Assembly (NCBI GenBank): GCA_963970005.1
Contig: CAXAMN010001192.1
Location: 114,799 to 178,798, forward strand
Source of the DNA: Durusdinium trenchii
Taxonomy: Eukaryota > Sar > Dinophyceae > Suessiales > Symbiodiniaceae
Reading direction: 5' to 3'
DNA: 64,000 nt
Below, in pieces: positions 25,566 to 37,000 of this stretch (position 1 is its first letter; each line of letters starts with the position of its first letter). The translations under genes were made by a program, and so were the position numbers. The notes under the pieces were generated by a model. It saw only the letters and a program-made list of their open reading frames with translations, was not told where the DNA came from and ran no database searches.

Positions 25566-26133
25566 AGAGTCAGCACTTCTGCTTATGCATGGTTCTTCAC
25601 GCTACCTTTAGGTGGTAGCTTGTGTAGCCACTTGTGACAGGGAGACTTTAGATCGCAGTCTCTGAGTGAGACTGAGTATTTGTTGTGTTTTGACACCTTG
25701 AGGTGTGAAGAGACTCTTATGGAATCGGATTGGTTTTGTTTTGATTTAGCAGGTGTCAACATTTGGGGGTTCTTCAATGGAAGCTGTGTGATGAACATGC
25801 AGCCAAAGTTGAATTCCGGCGGAAGGATGTTTCAATTCACTACCAATGGACGCTAAGGGATAGAAAAAATCCTGAACACTGATCGACTGAATGCAGAATA
25901 GCGCAGCAAACTCTTTTTGCTAGTGCTGTGGATGGTTTCTGAGGGGTGGTCAATCAAACCCTGGTAGACTGGTAGTGGCCAGGCTCTGGGTCAGCTTCCT
26001 CACAACCAGCTCCTGCTCCTGGTGATCTAGCCACCAACTACGCGGAGATCCTATCAGATGGGGTCCCCCTCTTAGTGATTGTCAGGTATGCTTCCTTCCC
26101 CTGGTTTTGGTGCAGCCTGTCGTGCGTCCTTAG

Positions 26134-27984
26134 GTTCCGGCAGCAACTCTGAGCGGCTTTGCTGCTGCAGCCAGGAAGGAGCTAGGTGGTCCTGAGCTGT
26201 CAACTTCCTCCAGTTCCAAGAATGCTTGCAGAAATGCTCATGCCTTCATTCGCAAGTGGGGTCTTAGTTGGCAGATCCCCTTCTCTTACATCGACTATGG
26301 AGATTTGAAGGTTCCATACCTCTCTCCTCAATCCTTCATGAAATTTCTTTTGAATCGAGCACCAGAACTCGTCCTGGGAGGGCAGGAAATTTCAACCGGA
26401 CAGCAGTCTCTCAAAAAGTTTTGGGACACTTATGAGTCTTTCCATCCTACGCATGCAGTCTACCAGCTTCAACAACCAGAAAGAACAAGAGGAAACACTT
26501 TAGTGCTGCAGCTTCACGGAGATGAGGGCCGGGGATTGAAGAAAGGTAATACATGCGTCATCATGGTGGAGACCGTCTTGGGGCTGGACAGTTTCCAATC
26601 ATCGTCCAAAAGGCAATCCAGGGCCTGCGAAGATTGCTGTTTGAGCGAGAAATCTGCAAAGCGGTGTCGGCTCGCCTCTGGCTTCAGGGAATGTTCAACC
26701 AGTGTCTCTAGCGATGACTGCCCTACACACATGCAAACAAACTACAAGTTGCACTCGTACCTGACTCGATTTGTGTTGGTTGTCCTTCCCAACCGCTTGA
26801 GCAAAGACAAGAACTTGCTCAACCTGATCTTCATTCGACTCACCGAAGACTTCAAAGAGTTGTTTGAGAAGGGTGTTGCCACACAGTCTGGGCGGTGGTT
26901 CGGGGCCCTGTTGGGGTTCAAGGGGGACCTCAAATGGTATGAGAAGATTGCTTCACTGGATCGATGCTTCAATCGGCAATTGAAGTCGGAGGCTCACATG
27001 TGTCATGAGTGTTTAGCCGGCGTTCCCACGCTGCCTTTCGAGACGATCTCTCACCATCCAGCCTGGGAGGAAACAATCTATTCGCAGAGACCCTGGTCCT
27101 TTCCTCCACCTTGGGAAAGCATTCCTTTCAATGTGGACAACCAGAACCCCAAACCTGAGATGATTCTCAGACGCGATGTATTCCACAATTTCAAGCTTGG
27201 TGTTCTGCGTGATTTCACTGCTTCAGCCATCCTCCTCCTGTGCCACTTGAAGTATTTTCATGAAACGAAGACGCGTGGGTCTGGAATCAGCAACAAAATT
27301 GATGTTCTGCTAGAGCGAGCCTATCACCACTTCAGGCTTTACTGCGATACATCGAAGAGGTATCCAGCACTACATAGTTTCACCCCAATTTTCTTCAACC
27401 GTACCAAGTCTACAGACTACCCCTGGATGAACGCAAAGGGCTCTGACATAGTTCTGGTAGTGGCCTGGCTTCGGGTCTTTGTGGCAGGCCTACTTCTCAA
27501 TCCACTTGCTGAAGATCACAAACATGTTTTGGCGGCCATTCAAGAGGGTGCTGCCGCAGTGGAGAATTTTCACGGAATTCTGTACACACACGGCATTTTC
27601 TTGCACAAGGAGTGTGGGGCACGTCTTCACCAAGAGCTTCACACCGCGCTGAACTGCTACAACAAGTTGGCATTCCATTCGTTGTACGGGTACTCTTTTT
27701 GTGGCTTCTCTATGAAGTCCAAGTTCCATGGAATGTGCCATACAAAACGTGATTTGCTTGTTGATCTGGAGTCAGCTACCTCTGCATATGTAATTTCACC
27801 TCTATGCTTTGCCTGTGAAGGCAACGAGGACACCATCGGGCGCATATCCCGCCTCTCTAGAAGAGTCAGTCCAAGGATCCCAAGCAAGAGAACTTTAGAA
27901 TTGTATCTTGTAAAGGCGAAGATGGTTTACGATCGGTATCGTAAGCAAAGAAAGATCAATGGACAGGGGACGCCAAAGAAGTGA
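26134..27984 (+). CDS. Gene B: HGDEGRGL-family protein, intron-free over its main body; possible transposase-like
   Basis: One uninterrupted frame of about 616 codons runs from an acceptor-like ttag at 26,131-26,133 to the stop at 27,982-27,984; a preceding exon probably lies at about 25,990-26,090. In order: SKNACRNAHAFIRKWG; an LVLGG block; LQLHGDEGRGLKKG (about 26,508-26,550); a Cys/Ser-rich insert; TRFVLVVLPNRL; FKGDLKWYEK; MCHECLAG; DVFHNFKLGVLRDF (about 27,175-27,215); KRYPALHSFTP; NAKGSDIVLVVAWL; KFHGMCHTKRDLL; and TIGRISRLSRRVSP near the C-terminus, which is Lys/Arg-rich. The same landmarks occur in the same order in gene E. The family has no name known to me. Its size (about 560-620 aa), a Cys pair and spaced conserved Asp/His blocks would suit a DDE-type transposase, but that is inference and no DDE triad is assigned. 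The absence of introns, compared with the many in gene E, suggests a retroposed (cDNA-derived) copy. No frameshift or stop was seen, so it may be functional or young. Confidence 0.72.
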   Translation, partial: VPAATLSGFAAAARKELGGPELSTSSSSKNACRNAHAFIRKWGLSWQIPFSYIDYGDLKVPYLSPQSFMKFLLNRAPELVLGGQEISTGQQSLKKFWDTYESFHPTHAVYQLQQPERTRGNTLVLQLHGDEGRGLKKGNTCVIMVETVLGLDSFQSSSKRQSRACEDCCLSEKSAKRCRLASGFRECSTSVSSDDCPTHMQTNYKLHSYLTRFVLVVLPNRLSKDKNLLNLIFIRLTEDFKELFEKGVATQSGRWFGALLGFKGDLKWYEKIASLDRCFNRQLKSEAHMCHECLAGVPTLPFETISHHPAWEETIYSQRPWSFPPPWESIPFNVDNQNPKPEMILRRDVFHNFKLGVLRDFTASAILLLCHLKYFHETKTRGSGISNKIDVLLERAYHHFRLYCDTSKRYPALHSFTPIFFNRTKSTDYPWMNAKGSDIVLVVAWLRVFVAGLLLNPLAEDHKHVLAAIQEGAAAVENFHGILYTHGIFLHKECGARLHQELHTALNCYNKLAFHSLYGYSFCGFSMKSKFHGMCHTKRDLLVDLESATSAYVISPLCFACEGNEDTIGRISRLSRRVSPRIPSKRTLELYLVKAKMVYDRYRKQRKINGQGTPKK

Positions 27985-28548
27985 CCGTTCTGTTCATGAG
28001 CTTTTGCACTTGCTATGGCCTACTAAGAACACTAAGAACATCTAAGAACCTTGTTTGTGGCAAATACCACCCCCTGTTGACGACTTGGCGCCCCAGCATC
28101 CACGGCATCAACGCCGACCAGAGCCGTGCACTTGAGCAGGAACAAAAGGCAGCAAAGGAGGGGCGGACACACCAAACCATTCCCAAACGACCTTTTTTTT
28201 TCCAAACGACAACTCTTGAGAGAAACGACCAAATAAAACTGAGTTTCAACCAACCACAAAAAAAGGAACACCTAGATGTTCCAGGTATATATATATACAT
28301 GGACCTTAGAACCTTTGGAAGACGACTTTCCTCTACAACCCGATGTGGTGAACTCAGGTTCGGACTGTGGACCTCTTCCCGGGTGTACAGAATCTTATGA
28401 ATTCTGGGACCCAAAAAATACACGTTCGTGATCTGTGGTGCTTTTTGTTGTGCTCGTCGCTCTCTCTTCACAGTGGACCACCCGGTGCACCGGTGCAATC
28501 ACTCATTTTCGCAAAAGGGCGAAAAGACGTGAACAGTACCCGTTTGGC
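27985..28548. other. Downstream flank of gene B
   Basis: No gene. It includes a short (AT)n run around 28,286-28,298, and no poly-A tract that would mark a retroposed end right after the stop. Confidence 0.5.
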
Positions 28549-28632
28549 CTCCAGTCGTACCTTTTGAGAAGGTGAGACTGGGGTGGGTGCCAGGAGGGTC
28601 CAGTCATACTTTCTGAGGAGGTACGACTGGAG
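28549..28632. mobile_element. MITE-like element, 'ctccagtcgtacct' ends
   Basis: The 14-nt inverted termini ctccagtcgtacct (28549-28562) and aggtacgactggag (28619-28632) enclose 'ggtgccaggagggtccagtc', an internal block shared with the elements at about 48,451-48,580 and 40,815-40,850. Same wider family as the CCCTAGGG elements. Confidence 0.7.
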
Positions 28633-29147
28633 GTGTAGGGGTATAGAAACTCCTATTTTCAGCCGTGTACCCCGTGGAAAATTCACATGGATCCTGAAAA
28701 CCACTGGTCCAGCTACTTGTAAAGCAGGCAGACGACCCGGGTGCCATTCGACCCGGGATCCATGTCGAGTTGCCGGAGCGATGGACCTTCCAACGGCGCA
28801 CGCCTTGTTTTGGGCTTCCCTCTGTTTGGGTCCGCCCTTCACCCCGAGGACGTCGACCAGATCTGAAGTCGTTCGTCGACGCGTTCGGCATTTCCGCGTC
28901 GACCGGATGTTCGTCGTGCGCACGACCTCGAGGAAGAAGCTGGATGAAGCGTTGTCCAAGCTCCAGGACACTCGACCCTCCGCCGTTGAGGGCGTCCATC
29001 GGGGACGGTGAGTAGACCAGCTTCATCGGCCGCGGAAACTGGAATGATTGGAGGTGGATGAAGCTGGCGCCAGTGGATTCAACGGTTTCGTATGACTCGG
29101 TTTTCCGGTGTGCAACAAAGATGGAATACCTCCCGATCCACTGCCAC

Positions 29148-29242
29148 CGTACCTCAGAAGGTATACCACTTGGACCCTCCAAACCTACATCACCGTGTCT
29201 CCAATCACCTTCTGAGAAGGTAATTACTTGGAATCCCTAGGG
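29148..29242. mobile_element. MITE copy, CCCTAGGG family (diverged)
   Basis: Carries acctcagaaggt, ttggaccctccaaacctac, tctccaatcaccttctgag and terminal ggaatccctaggg, the block order of the family reference copies at 32,835-32,934 and 39,701-39,803. The left end is degenerate. Confidence 0.75.
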
Positions 29243-29310
29243 CATTGGAATAGCATGAGCTCCATTCCTAGGCGCCCAGATCTGATTCGCTGGGCGGATT
29301 GGAAGAGCTC

Positions 29311-29520
29311 TTCCCTCACCATTGAGCTGATTGGAGATGTTAGACCATCCTCCTAAGGCGATCCCCTTGGACTATTGACCATGGTACTTGTCAGCATGGT
29401 ACTTGTGAGATCAGCTCAATGGTGGAGGGAAGAATCAAGATCCACAGGCGTCCACTCCTACCAAGACTTATCAGGCCTCACGATCAAGAGCTTGACAAGT
29501 ACCGTGGTCAATACTCCAAG
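29311..29520. repeat. Two interlocked inverted repeats
   Basis: Arms 29311-29330 and 29411-29431 (ttccctcaccattgagctga and its near-complement) overlap the span of a second pair, 29366-29394 and about 29490-29520 (cttggactattgaccatgg and its near-complement). The pairs are interleaved rather than nested, so both stems cannot form as a simple hairpin at once. Confidence 0.65.
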
Positions 29521-30947
29521 TGAACCGCCCACAGGGGGCATGGTAAGAATGCTAATGAGGGAGTTATAAAGGCCATTCTAAGTAGGTTCGTGCGGCATCC
29601 TGGAAATGCAGGATCCCTGTGTTCGCGGAGAGGTGGAGGGACTAGAACTTTCCGTGTCAGAGTGCATTGTTTGGGGGACGCAAACTAATATACTGGAGAA
29701 GTACACCTTGCTCGGGTTGACAAAGCTGCCTTTTCCATGATGTTTTAATGTTCGTTCAATTCCACAGTACTTTTCTTTTTGGACCGTATGGCATATCTGC
29801 CCTTGCATGCTCCAGTCTCCCTCCATCAAGTTCCAGTGCAACCATCCTTGAATCAAGAAGCACAAACAGATGTTTGTGTTTCATAACATGTGGCAAGCAT
29901 GCATTTTTTTGCGGGGTCATTTTCTCGTCTCTTGGTGAAACGCTCTGGGTCAAAGACATACTCCGGTTGCAGACCGGCAGAGAAGTTCTGTGCTCCAACT
30001 CCGAAAGGAATTGTATCAGATCGCCACGGACTTCGGCTTTTACCACTTGGTCCTGGTGATCGTGGACTGCAAGGGCTGGGGTGGTTTTGGGTTGGTGAGA
30101 GCTGGCAGTCCCAGATGGCAGGACCTTTAGGACGGAAATCTTGGGTATAAATGGAGCCATAAATCATTGATGGCCTTTGCAATTTTGCAATATTTTGCTC
30201 ATTGGAGGATGCTAAGTAGGATGCTACATAAGACATCACATTTGAGGCTCTAAGCACATTCCTTTAAGGACCGACTACAAACAAGGTCTGTTTGGTGGGC
30301 TCTGGGAGGCGTACCCCTATGTGGCCTATACAAGTATCATTGGAAGCAGATACCTCAAGGGTATTACATATTATTACTAGAGGCTTCGAGCTGAAACAAT
30401 AACCGAAGCAAAAACATGTTTGGTTCTCATTGAATGCTACCCCAGCTCCCATCTGGGTTGACCCGTGCAGGACCTGTCCTCATCTACGCAGGATTTGGAC
30501 GCAGGCGTCCGGTCCGTCGGGTGGTGCACGGATTTTGGAGGGCCAGATCACTCGACGACTCGTCGCTTCATGAAACGCCACCAACGTTGGGAATTTCCCC
30601 CAAGATCGACCATCGTTGGCAAATTTCGCCCAAAACGGCCTGATGTTGTCTACTGCGTTGTCTGGAATGCCATTTCTTGGCCGGAAAACCAGCGTTGAAC
30701 CTGGTAGCGGAAGGGGGGAAGGTCGCAGAGAGATGGACCCGTCACCTTCCCTATATGGATCCTGACACGACCCGATGCCTTTGCAGCAAAAACCATCTCT
30801 GTTAGGGAAACACTTGTTCTTTCGAATCCCCCAATTGGTTAGACGCTGACCAGGAGTCCAGCCATCCGGGTTCATTTGCTCGGACGAATCGTTGACCCGT
30901 GTGTATCCGTATAGTGTGTAAGGTAGTGTCCCGTTTGGGATCCAGTC

Positions 30948-31051
30948 GTACCGAACCTCAGGTACAATGAGGATGTGTTCGGCGCTGTGATGATAACAGG
31001 TGCCAAGTCACGTCGGGTCCAGTCATACCGAACCAGGTCGGTACGGTGGCT
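30948..31051. mobile_element. MITE-like repeat, 'gtaccgaacctcaggtac' subfamily
   Basis: Same block order as 8,614-8,716 and the duplicated element at 41,345-41,516: gtcgtaccgaacctcaggta, atgtgttcg, gataacaggtgccaag, tcgggtccagtc. Confidence 0.7.
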
Positions 31052-31198
31052 GTGGATCCCTAGGCTGCAGAAGCTTCACCACACGTTTTCTGTCGCTCGT
31101 CCACGTTGAGGTTGCTGCGGGGATCTGGCGGGACGCTCGTTTTGGATGTGCATGTAATGAGTCATATCGACCTATCAACCTCTTTCACAATCCCTACA

Positions 31199-31285
31199 CC
31201 TCCAAGTACCTCCTCAGAAAGTATTTGGACCCTCCAAACCCACCCCAAACACCTTCTCAAAAGGTACGACTGGAGGCCAAACGGG
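31199..31285. mobile_element. MITE copy, CCCTAGGG family (internal part, diverged ends)
   Basis: Contains ccaagtacctcctcagaaag, ttggaccctccaaaccca, ccttctcaaaaggtacgac. The termini have lost the CCCTAGGG boxes. Confidence 0.6.
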
Positions 31286-31329
31286 AATATATCTCTCAAA
31301 TTCTCTGAACATCACATGGACTCTGCAGA

Positions 31330-32270
31330 AAGATGTAGAAAAGTCTCATGCCCCCCCCCAAGAATTCATTCCAACTCATTTCAACTCCAACAGACGAGGA
31401 AACCCCACCTCGCCACTCCACCCTTCCCTTCGCCCTGGCCCCCGAAACCCCGAACCCCCCCAAAACACTGGAGAAACGATGGCTACCCCCTTGTGCAAAT
31501 GATTTCAGGGTGGGGGTATGTGAGCCAAATAATTTGTTCAAAATAGTTTTGACTTTGGAGGATACGTCGAGGTGGGGGTTCCATGGACCTCCAAAATAAT
31601 AAACAGCTATCACTCAGAGCAACTGAAATAATTAACATACATTGATGACCATTGTAACTTCCATGCACCCAAAATAATTTTGTTAAAGAGCGCTCAAAGG
31701 ATGTGCAACGTGAGGCACATAGAGACAGATTAAACCTACCTGAAAGATAAAGCAGTGAGGATTAAATATGATTTTTTTCACCAACCCCTACAGTAAACTG
31801 TTCGGGGAAAACATAGTTGCCCAAACAATACACGCTAAGACATGCTGCAATGCTATCGGGGAAAACCATCTTCGTTATCAGTTTCTTTCATTGTGCAAAA
31901 CTATTTGGGGGGTGGGGGTGGTTGGCTGGGGACCCCCAAAACAAGACTGGAATGCTTTATCTTCTCAAATTTCCTTTCAAATCTTTCCTGCCATGTGTTC
32001 ACAAAAGATTCTTTGAACATATTTTGTTTGAACAAATTCTGTGAAAATACTGGCTTTCCACTAATGTCCTTCAACACTCTTGAAACGTCAAGGACAGACA
32101 GGAAATGAAGGAATTTGGACAGCAAACCACTTAAACAAATGTTTTTTTTTCACCAATTCTCCAAAAATCTTAAATTTCAAGAATTGCCCTCAAAACTCCT
32201 CAAACATCAAGGGAATACAGGAACTAAAGGAATTAGAGCAGGAAAATAATTATAAGAATTAAAAATTATC
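31330..32270. other. AT-rich stretch with G/C-homopolymer islands and a diverged ~127-bp duplication
   Basis: Non-coding in appearance. Phrases around 32,070-32,115 recur in diverged form at 32,197-32,245, and 'gtgggggt' islands recur at 31,512, 31,572 and 31,909. No gene features. Confidence 0.45.
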
Positions 32271-32834
32271 TAGCTACTTTTTACATCTTTTTACACTTTC
32301 TCTCCTCTCCCCTGTCTCTGTGTCTATGCCCTTAACGGGGGGAGACACAGGGAGTACGCTGGCCGTGAATGCATTGCGTTTGGGTCGGTAGCGCTCCGGA
32401 CGGCGACCACGTCTCGGGCACCGCAGGCTTCGGCGCTTGGCTTCGAAGCTTCTTCCCCTTGCAGGACCGGTCCCGACCGCTCGCGACCGGTCGACCGGTT
32501 CCGACCGGTCGACCGGTTAGAACGAAGCGAGGCGACGTTCCTGACCCAGGCAGAGCCCGAGAATGAGGGGATAAGTAAATAGTACTCGCCTAGCTCTAAG
32601 GACCATTAACATCAGTTACATTAGTAAGTCTTACTTCGATCCAGTCCGGGTCGGTTTGGGAGGTTTGGCTTTGATATCGACAGTTCGTCCTGTGGGTCAT
32701 GGCACCGGAGCACCCTGAACTGATTTGTCGTTTGATCTCTGGGTGTCATCCTGCCATGGTGAGGGAGGTGCCATGACGAAACTTGCCAAAGAGGAGTTAG
32801 GAGATCCATGTCGAGTCGATATGATTTATAGTTT

Positions 32835-32934
32835 CCCTATGGATCCACATACCTTATCAGAAAGTAATTGGACCCTCCAAGCCTACATACATAGTCTCCA
32901 ATCACACTCTGAGAAGGTATGTGGATCCATAGGG
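32835..32934. mobile_element. Reference MITE copy with perfect 21-bp terminal inverted repeats
   Basis: Left TIR 32835-32855 (ccctatggatccacatac...) and right TIR 32914-32934 are exact reverse complements over 21 bp. Inside lie cagaaagtaattggaccctc and agtctccaatcacactctga, shared with the other copies. It has no coding capacity; 100 bp is short even for a MITE, and mobilisation would depend on another element. Confidence 0.85.
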
Positions 32935-33061
32935 TTTGATTGTCAAGAGTTCGGTGTAACATGGTGTAACTTCGTTGTGCAAGGGAACTATAACAATGGT
33001 TCTGGGTCTAGTCTAGACTGTAGGCACTGTGGGCCAAGGGCACAGGATATGGTGTTATCTA

Positions 33062-33158
33062 TCCCAAACACTCCATGTATGGCATATCTACATACATTGG
33101 GGTGGTTGAAGTCGGGGTCAATGTACACCATACATACCAGTCCCATGGAATGTTTGGC
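33062..33158. mobile_element. Palindromic repeat, 'tcccaaacactccatg' family
   Basis: Begins tcccaaacactccatgtatg and ends with the approximate complement catggaatgtttgg, with 'ttggggtggttgaagtcggg' in the middle. Relatives: 41,643-41,735 and 46,582-46,673. Confidence 0.7.
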
Positions 33159-33629
33159 TATAGCTATCGGCCCGATATGATCGTTGAGGTCTGGGGCGAC
33201 TTCAACGCGGTCGACCTCGAGTCGGGCACCGATCGGGCAAGACCTCCGAAGGTTAAGCTTGCTATACATGGTGTTGGTTGGGATCTTGACCCCTCCCCCA
33301 TCCCCATATCTTTTGGAAAAAGATCACAATGGACACCGTGGTTGATAGAATTCATTCATTTGCCGTTCACACATGTGCTCCCAACTCTTCCCGTCTTCTC
33401 CCCACTCTTCCAGCGCAGCCCACGCCGCAACCCACACTGCTGAGGACACGCCGTACAGTCCAGGACAGCTCCAACGCTCGGGCCATTGCCCTGCCACCAG
33501 GCGGGGGCCGAGCGGAGGTGGTGGATCGTGCCAAGGGAGCGGAGGTTCCAAGAGGGGTTGAAAGAGATTGACACGTCGCAAGGCTACAAACTTAGCGGGC
33601 AATGTAAGAGCATAATATGAGATGTCTCA

Positions 33630-34030
33630 GTGGTTTCCCAGCTTTGTCGGTTAGGGCGATTGAGTTTGTGTGGCAGAAGTTGGAACAAAAACAGCATATC
33701 CTAAGGGTCTAGGACCATCCGAATCGGATGGCGTTTGGAGCTACTCAGAGGCTCTACAGACCGGACCTCAAGGATGTACGAATATGCCCAGTCCCTGGCT
33801 GAGGATGGTTGGATCCAGACCCAGACCATCCATGTGACTGGAAGATTCACCTACATTGACCCTTAAGACAGCTTAAGATCACCGATGATTATAGGCAAAT
33901 ACTCCATAGATTGTGAGGGAGAAAGGCTGGAGGATGTCCTGCATATGGCCGTAATCGTTCCGAAGGAAGAAGAACTCATAATTTATGTTGTTCAGCGAGA
34001 ACGTGACGAGGCTTTGGATGGTCCTAATTA
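33630..34030 (+). pseudogene. Broken coding remnant, unknown product
   Basis: Protein-like segments in different frames follow each other: AIEFVWQKLEQKQHILRV (about 33,646), DHPNRMAFGATQRLYRPD (about 33,714), YEYAQSLAEDGWIQTQTIHV (about 33,780), and EDVLHMAVIVPKEEELIIYV (about 33,930). Stops and frame changes separate them at distances too short for ordinary introns in places. I do not recognise the family; a decayed gene is likelier than a short-exon gene. Confidence 0.35.
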
Positions 34031-37000
34031 GTTACGGGAGCGGGTCAGCGAGTCAGCAAAACTTGAACATTTGACATCTGAAGATCTCGCAAAAAGAACT
34101 GCTGACGTCGCAACATGCCAAACATCATTGGGATGCTCCCTGTCGGGCGGTCTTTATGAACAGAAGACCTTCCGTTGCGGTGGTTGCGGTGGCTTTGAAG
34201 GTTTAGCTACTCATTTTGAAGGTGCCTGGTTGGGTCTGTGAATAAAGGCAGACCAAGCGGACGCGATGTCAGCCCCCGATCTATGACCCTCATAGTCCAA
34301 ACACACAATCCTCGGACACAAAGGAATTCCTCTCGCGGAGATCCAAGCTGAACGAACGAAGTCTGAGTGAACGACGCATCACCTGCGACCAACGAACCTT
34401 CCCGCGTGGACTGGACCTTCCCGCGGAGGTCTCACAGCCTCTTCCCGCTGCTGCTGGCCGGGGGCCCTGATGGGTCACCTGTCGTGCGACAACGGAACTT
34501 GTCGTGTACGGACAACGAATGGGTGGACAGAAAAGAACAAGAAGTAACGGCAACTATTGCATCAGAACTGTGAGACGCTGCAAATTGGGAGACACGGAAG
34601 TGACGACATTCAAAAACTCATTTGAGAAGTCTACCCTGTCTACCCTATACTAAGAAGAAGGTAAGGGATGAAACGTTTGAGCCTATTTTTCGGCAACTGA
34701 TCCAAAGCTCTCATGAAAAAGGAGTCATACTTGCATGGTTGTGTTGCTCATTGGGTGATTTACATTCCATATTGGTCAATCTCCTTCTATAGGGATGATC
34801 TTTTGATATTATATATGTGTTGTATTTCTTCCCGGTAGCCGCAAATCCAAGTCAGCGTTGTATGGCCAAGCACCAAGCACCATCCACATCCAAGGTCCCG
34901 TCATGTCCCGTCCACCGGACCGGTGGTTCCACGCCACACCACCGAGGTGCGACGTGCTCATCTCTTCTTACAGCGTTCCGATCCGTCCGGGTCTCGCTGG
35001 ACGTCGCGACGCGACGTTCCGACAGTGACGAAGCAGTGGACGGTGGACGACTGGACGACTGAGAAGTAGACTGAACAGGTGAATACACAGAGCCACTGAA
35101 CAGGTGAATACTGTATCTCAAACCTGATTCTTCTTTCAGTCCGATGAGAATTGGTCCGTAATTAGCTGTCCGGTCAAGGAGGAAAGACCATGCAGAAGCC
35201 TCTTTGTGGATGAGACATGGGAGTTTGGTGTTTGGGCCACACATCAACAAAACTTGAGATTTCCCCAGGGCTCCAGCTACCTCCGTTGAGAAGATGGTTG
35301 GTGGGTGACAGGGGTCGATATGGGACAGGAGCCCTAGGTCCTTCAACTTCCGCTGCTCCAAGCTGGGACTAGTCAACTAGTTTTGTTTGTGAAGTACCTC
35401 GAACGAAGCCATAGGAATATATCCCAGAGTGTCAGAGACAAAGAACCTGCACATCGAAAACAGCGTTCCAAATGTTCCAACATAATCCAACATATTTTTT
35501 AGTGTGAGTCTATGTCTTTGTTTTCTCCCTCCATGTAGCCACAGGCCAACAACAATTTTCACTGTTTGAGGAGGAGTTGGATTTCAAAAAAGCCTCCACA
35601 GTCGAATCTTTGTGGGCAAAATTGTACCTCTTTGGAAGACGACTTTCCTTTGCAAACATGTGGTTTGACACTTCCATGCCTGTTGGAAGGATTGTGTATA
35701 GAGTACTATAAACGCTGAGAGCAGTGTGCAACAAGTCCCAAATACATGAACCTCAGCTAGAGTCTTAGAGTGATCCTGAACCAGAATATGGGAGTACCCT
35801 CCAAAAATAGGAAACATGGTCATGTTTGGGGAGTGGTTCATATTTTATCTATGTTTATCTACTCTAAGATTATTGTATATTATTTATGCATACATAAAAA
35901 ATTCTTGGAGTCGGTTTCTGCAGGCTCACTTAGACTTGACTTCCTTTCACCGCCCACGCAACCCAGAGAGGAACGTGCTGAACCGCTGCTGTTGTTCGCC
36001 CCACCTTGCGGCGGCAGCTGTTGAGGCCACAACTGCAGCCCGTCACCGAGGGTTCGCCGAAGGAGGGACGGGCTGGGCTGTTCCAGCGCCCGGACAGCGC
36101 CGGTTGGAGAAGCTTCTCGGTTCGCTTAGCTTTGCGGAGCTTGGGAGATCTGGGCAGTTTTGGAGCGGATGTGACTGGAGGATTGATGAGTATAACTGAT
36201 GTTTGTCCCTGATTTTTGTTGTATAGATTCTTGGGGTGCTGAAGATTGGAGGTCCCAGGAACCCACAGGAATGGACATCCCCAAAAGGTATACTTGTTTT
36301 GAAGAGTATCACCAGCCCGGGTAGGCGGTCATAGAATCCGGTTCCCCCATAGGCAGATTTATTTCAAAGAAGGCCAAGAAGGGATTGGTAGCATGCTATG
36401 GCATATGGTTTTGTCCTAGCGTACTGCAATAGCCCCTCCATCCATGGGACGTGGTTCAGTGCACATGCTGAGTTATGATGTGTTCTTGTTGTTTCTTCAT
36501 AACTTAAGGGCGATCGTTCGGGGAAGGGAAGTTGCAAACAACATGGCTTATGGCTTACCATATGTTAACACATGTATGCAAAGCCACCACCGTAGAAGCA
36601 TTATACTGTTACATGAACTCACTCGTTTTTCTTATACCAACCCCCCAAACTGGATCAGGCATGAGCGATGTTACACAACAGTGGCGAGCACAGCTGAGAT
36701 TCCCGTGGCGAGCTTCACACAGTGGCAAGCTTCACCACAGTGGTTTCACGGTAGATTGTACTGGCACTCCAATATGTGTGTGTTTTTTTGAATCATATAA
36801 TTCTACTGTATAATTAAATATTTGTTCTGTTTCAATTAGCATTCAATTGAATTTGGATTTTGGTGGTAGCCTGTTCTTGTTTTTTTTTGATATGGGGGTT
36901 CGGGATCCATATAAACCACCGACATTGGGGATTGTGCCATCTACTCTGAAATCAAAGAAGGAAGAGGCCAATGCCGCTGTCTTCACTGTCTTAATGGGCA

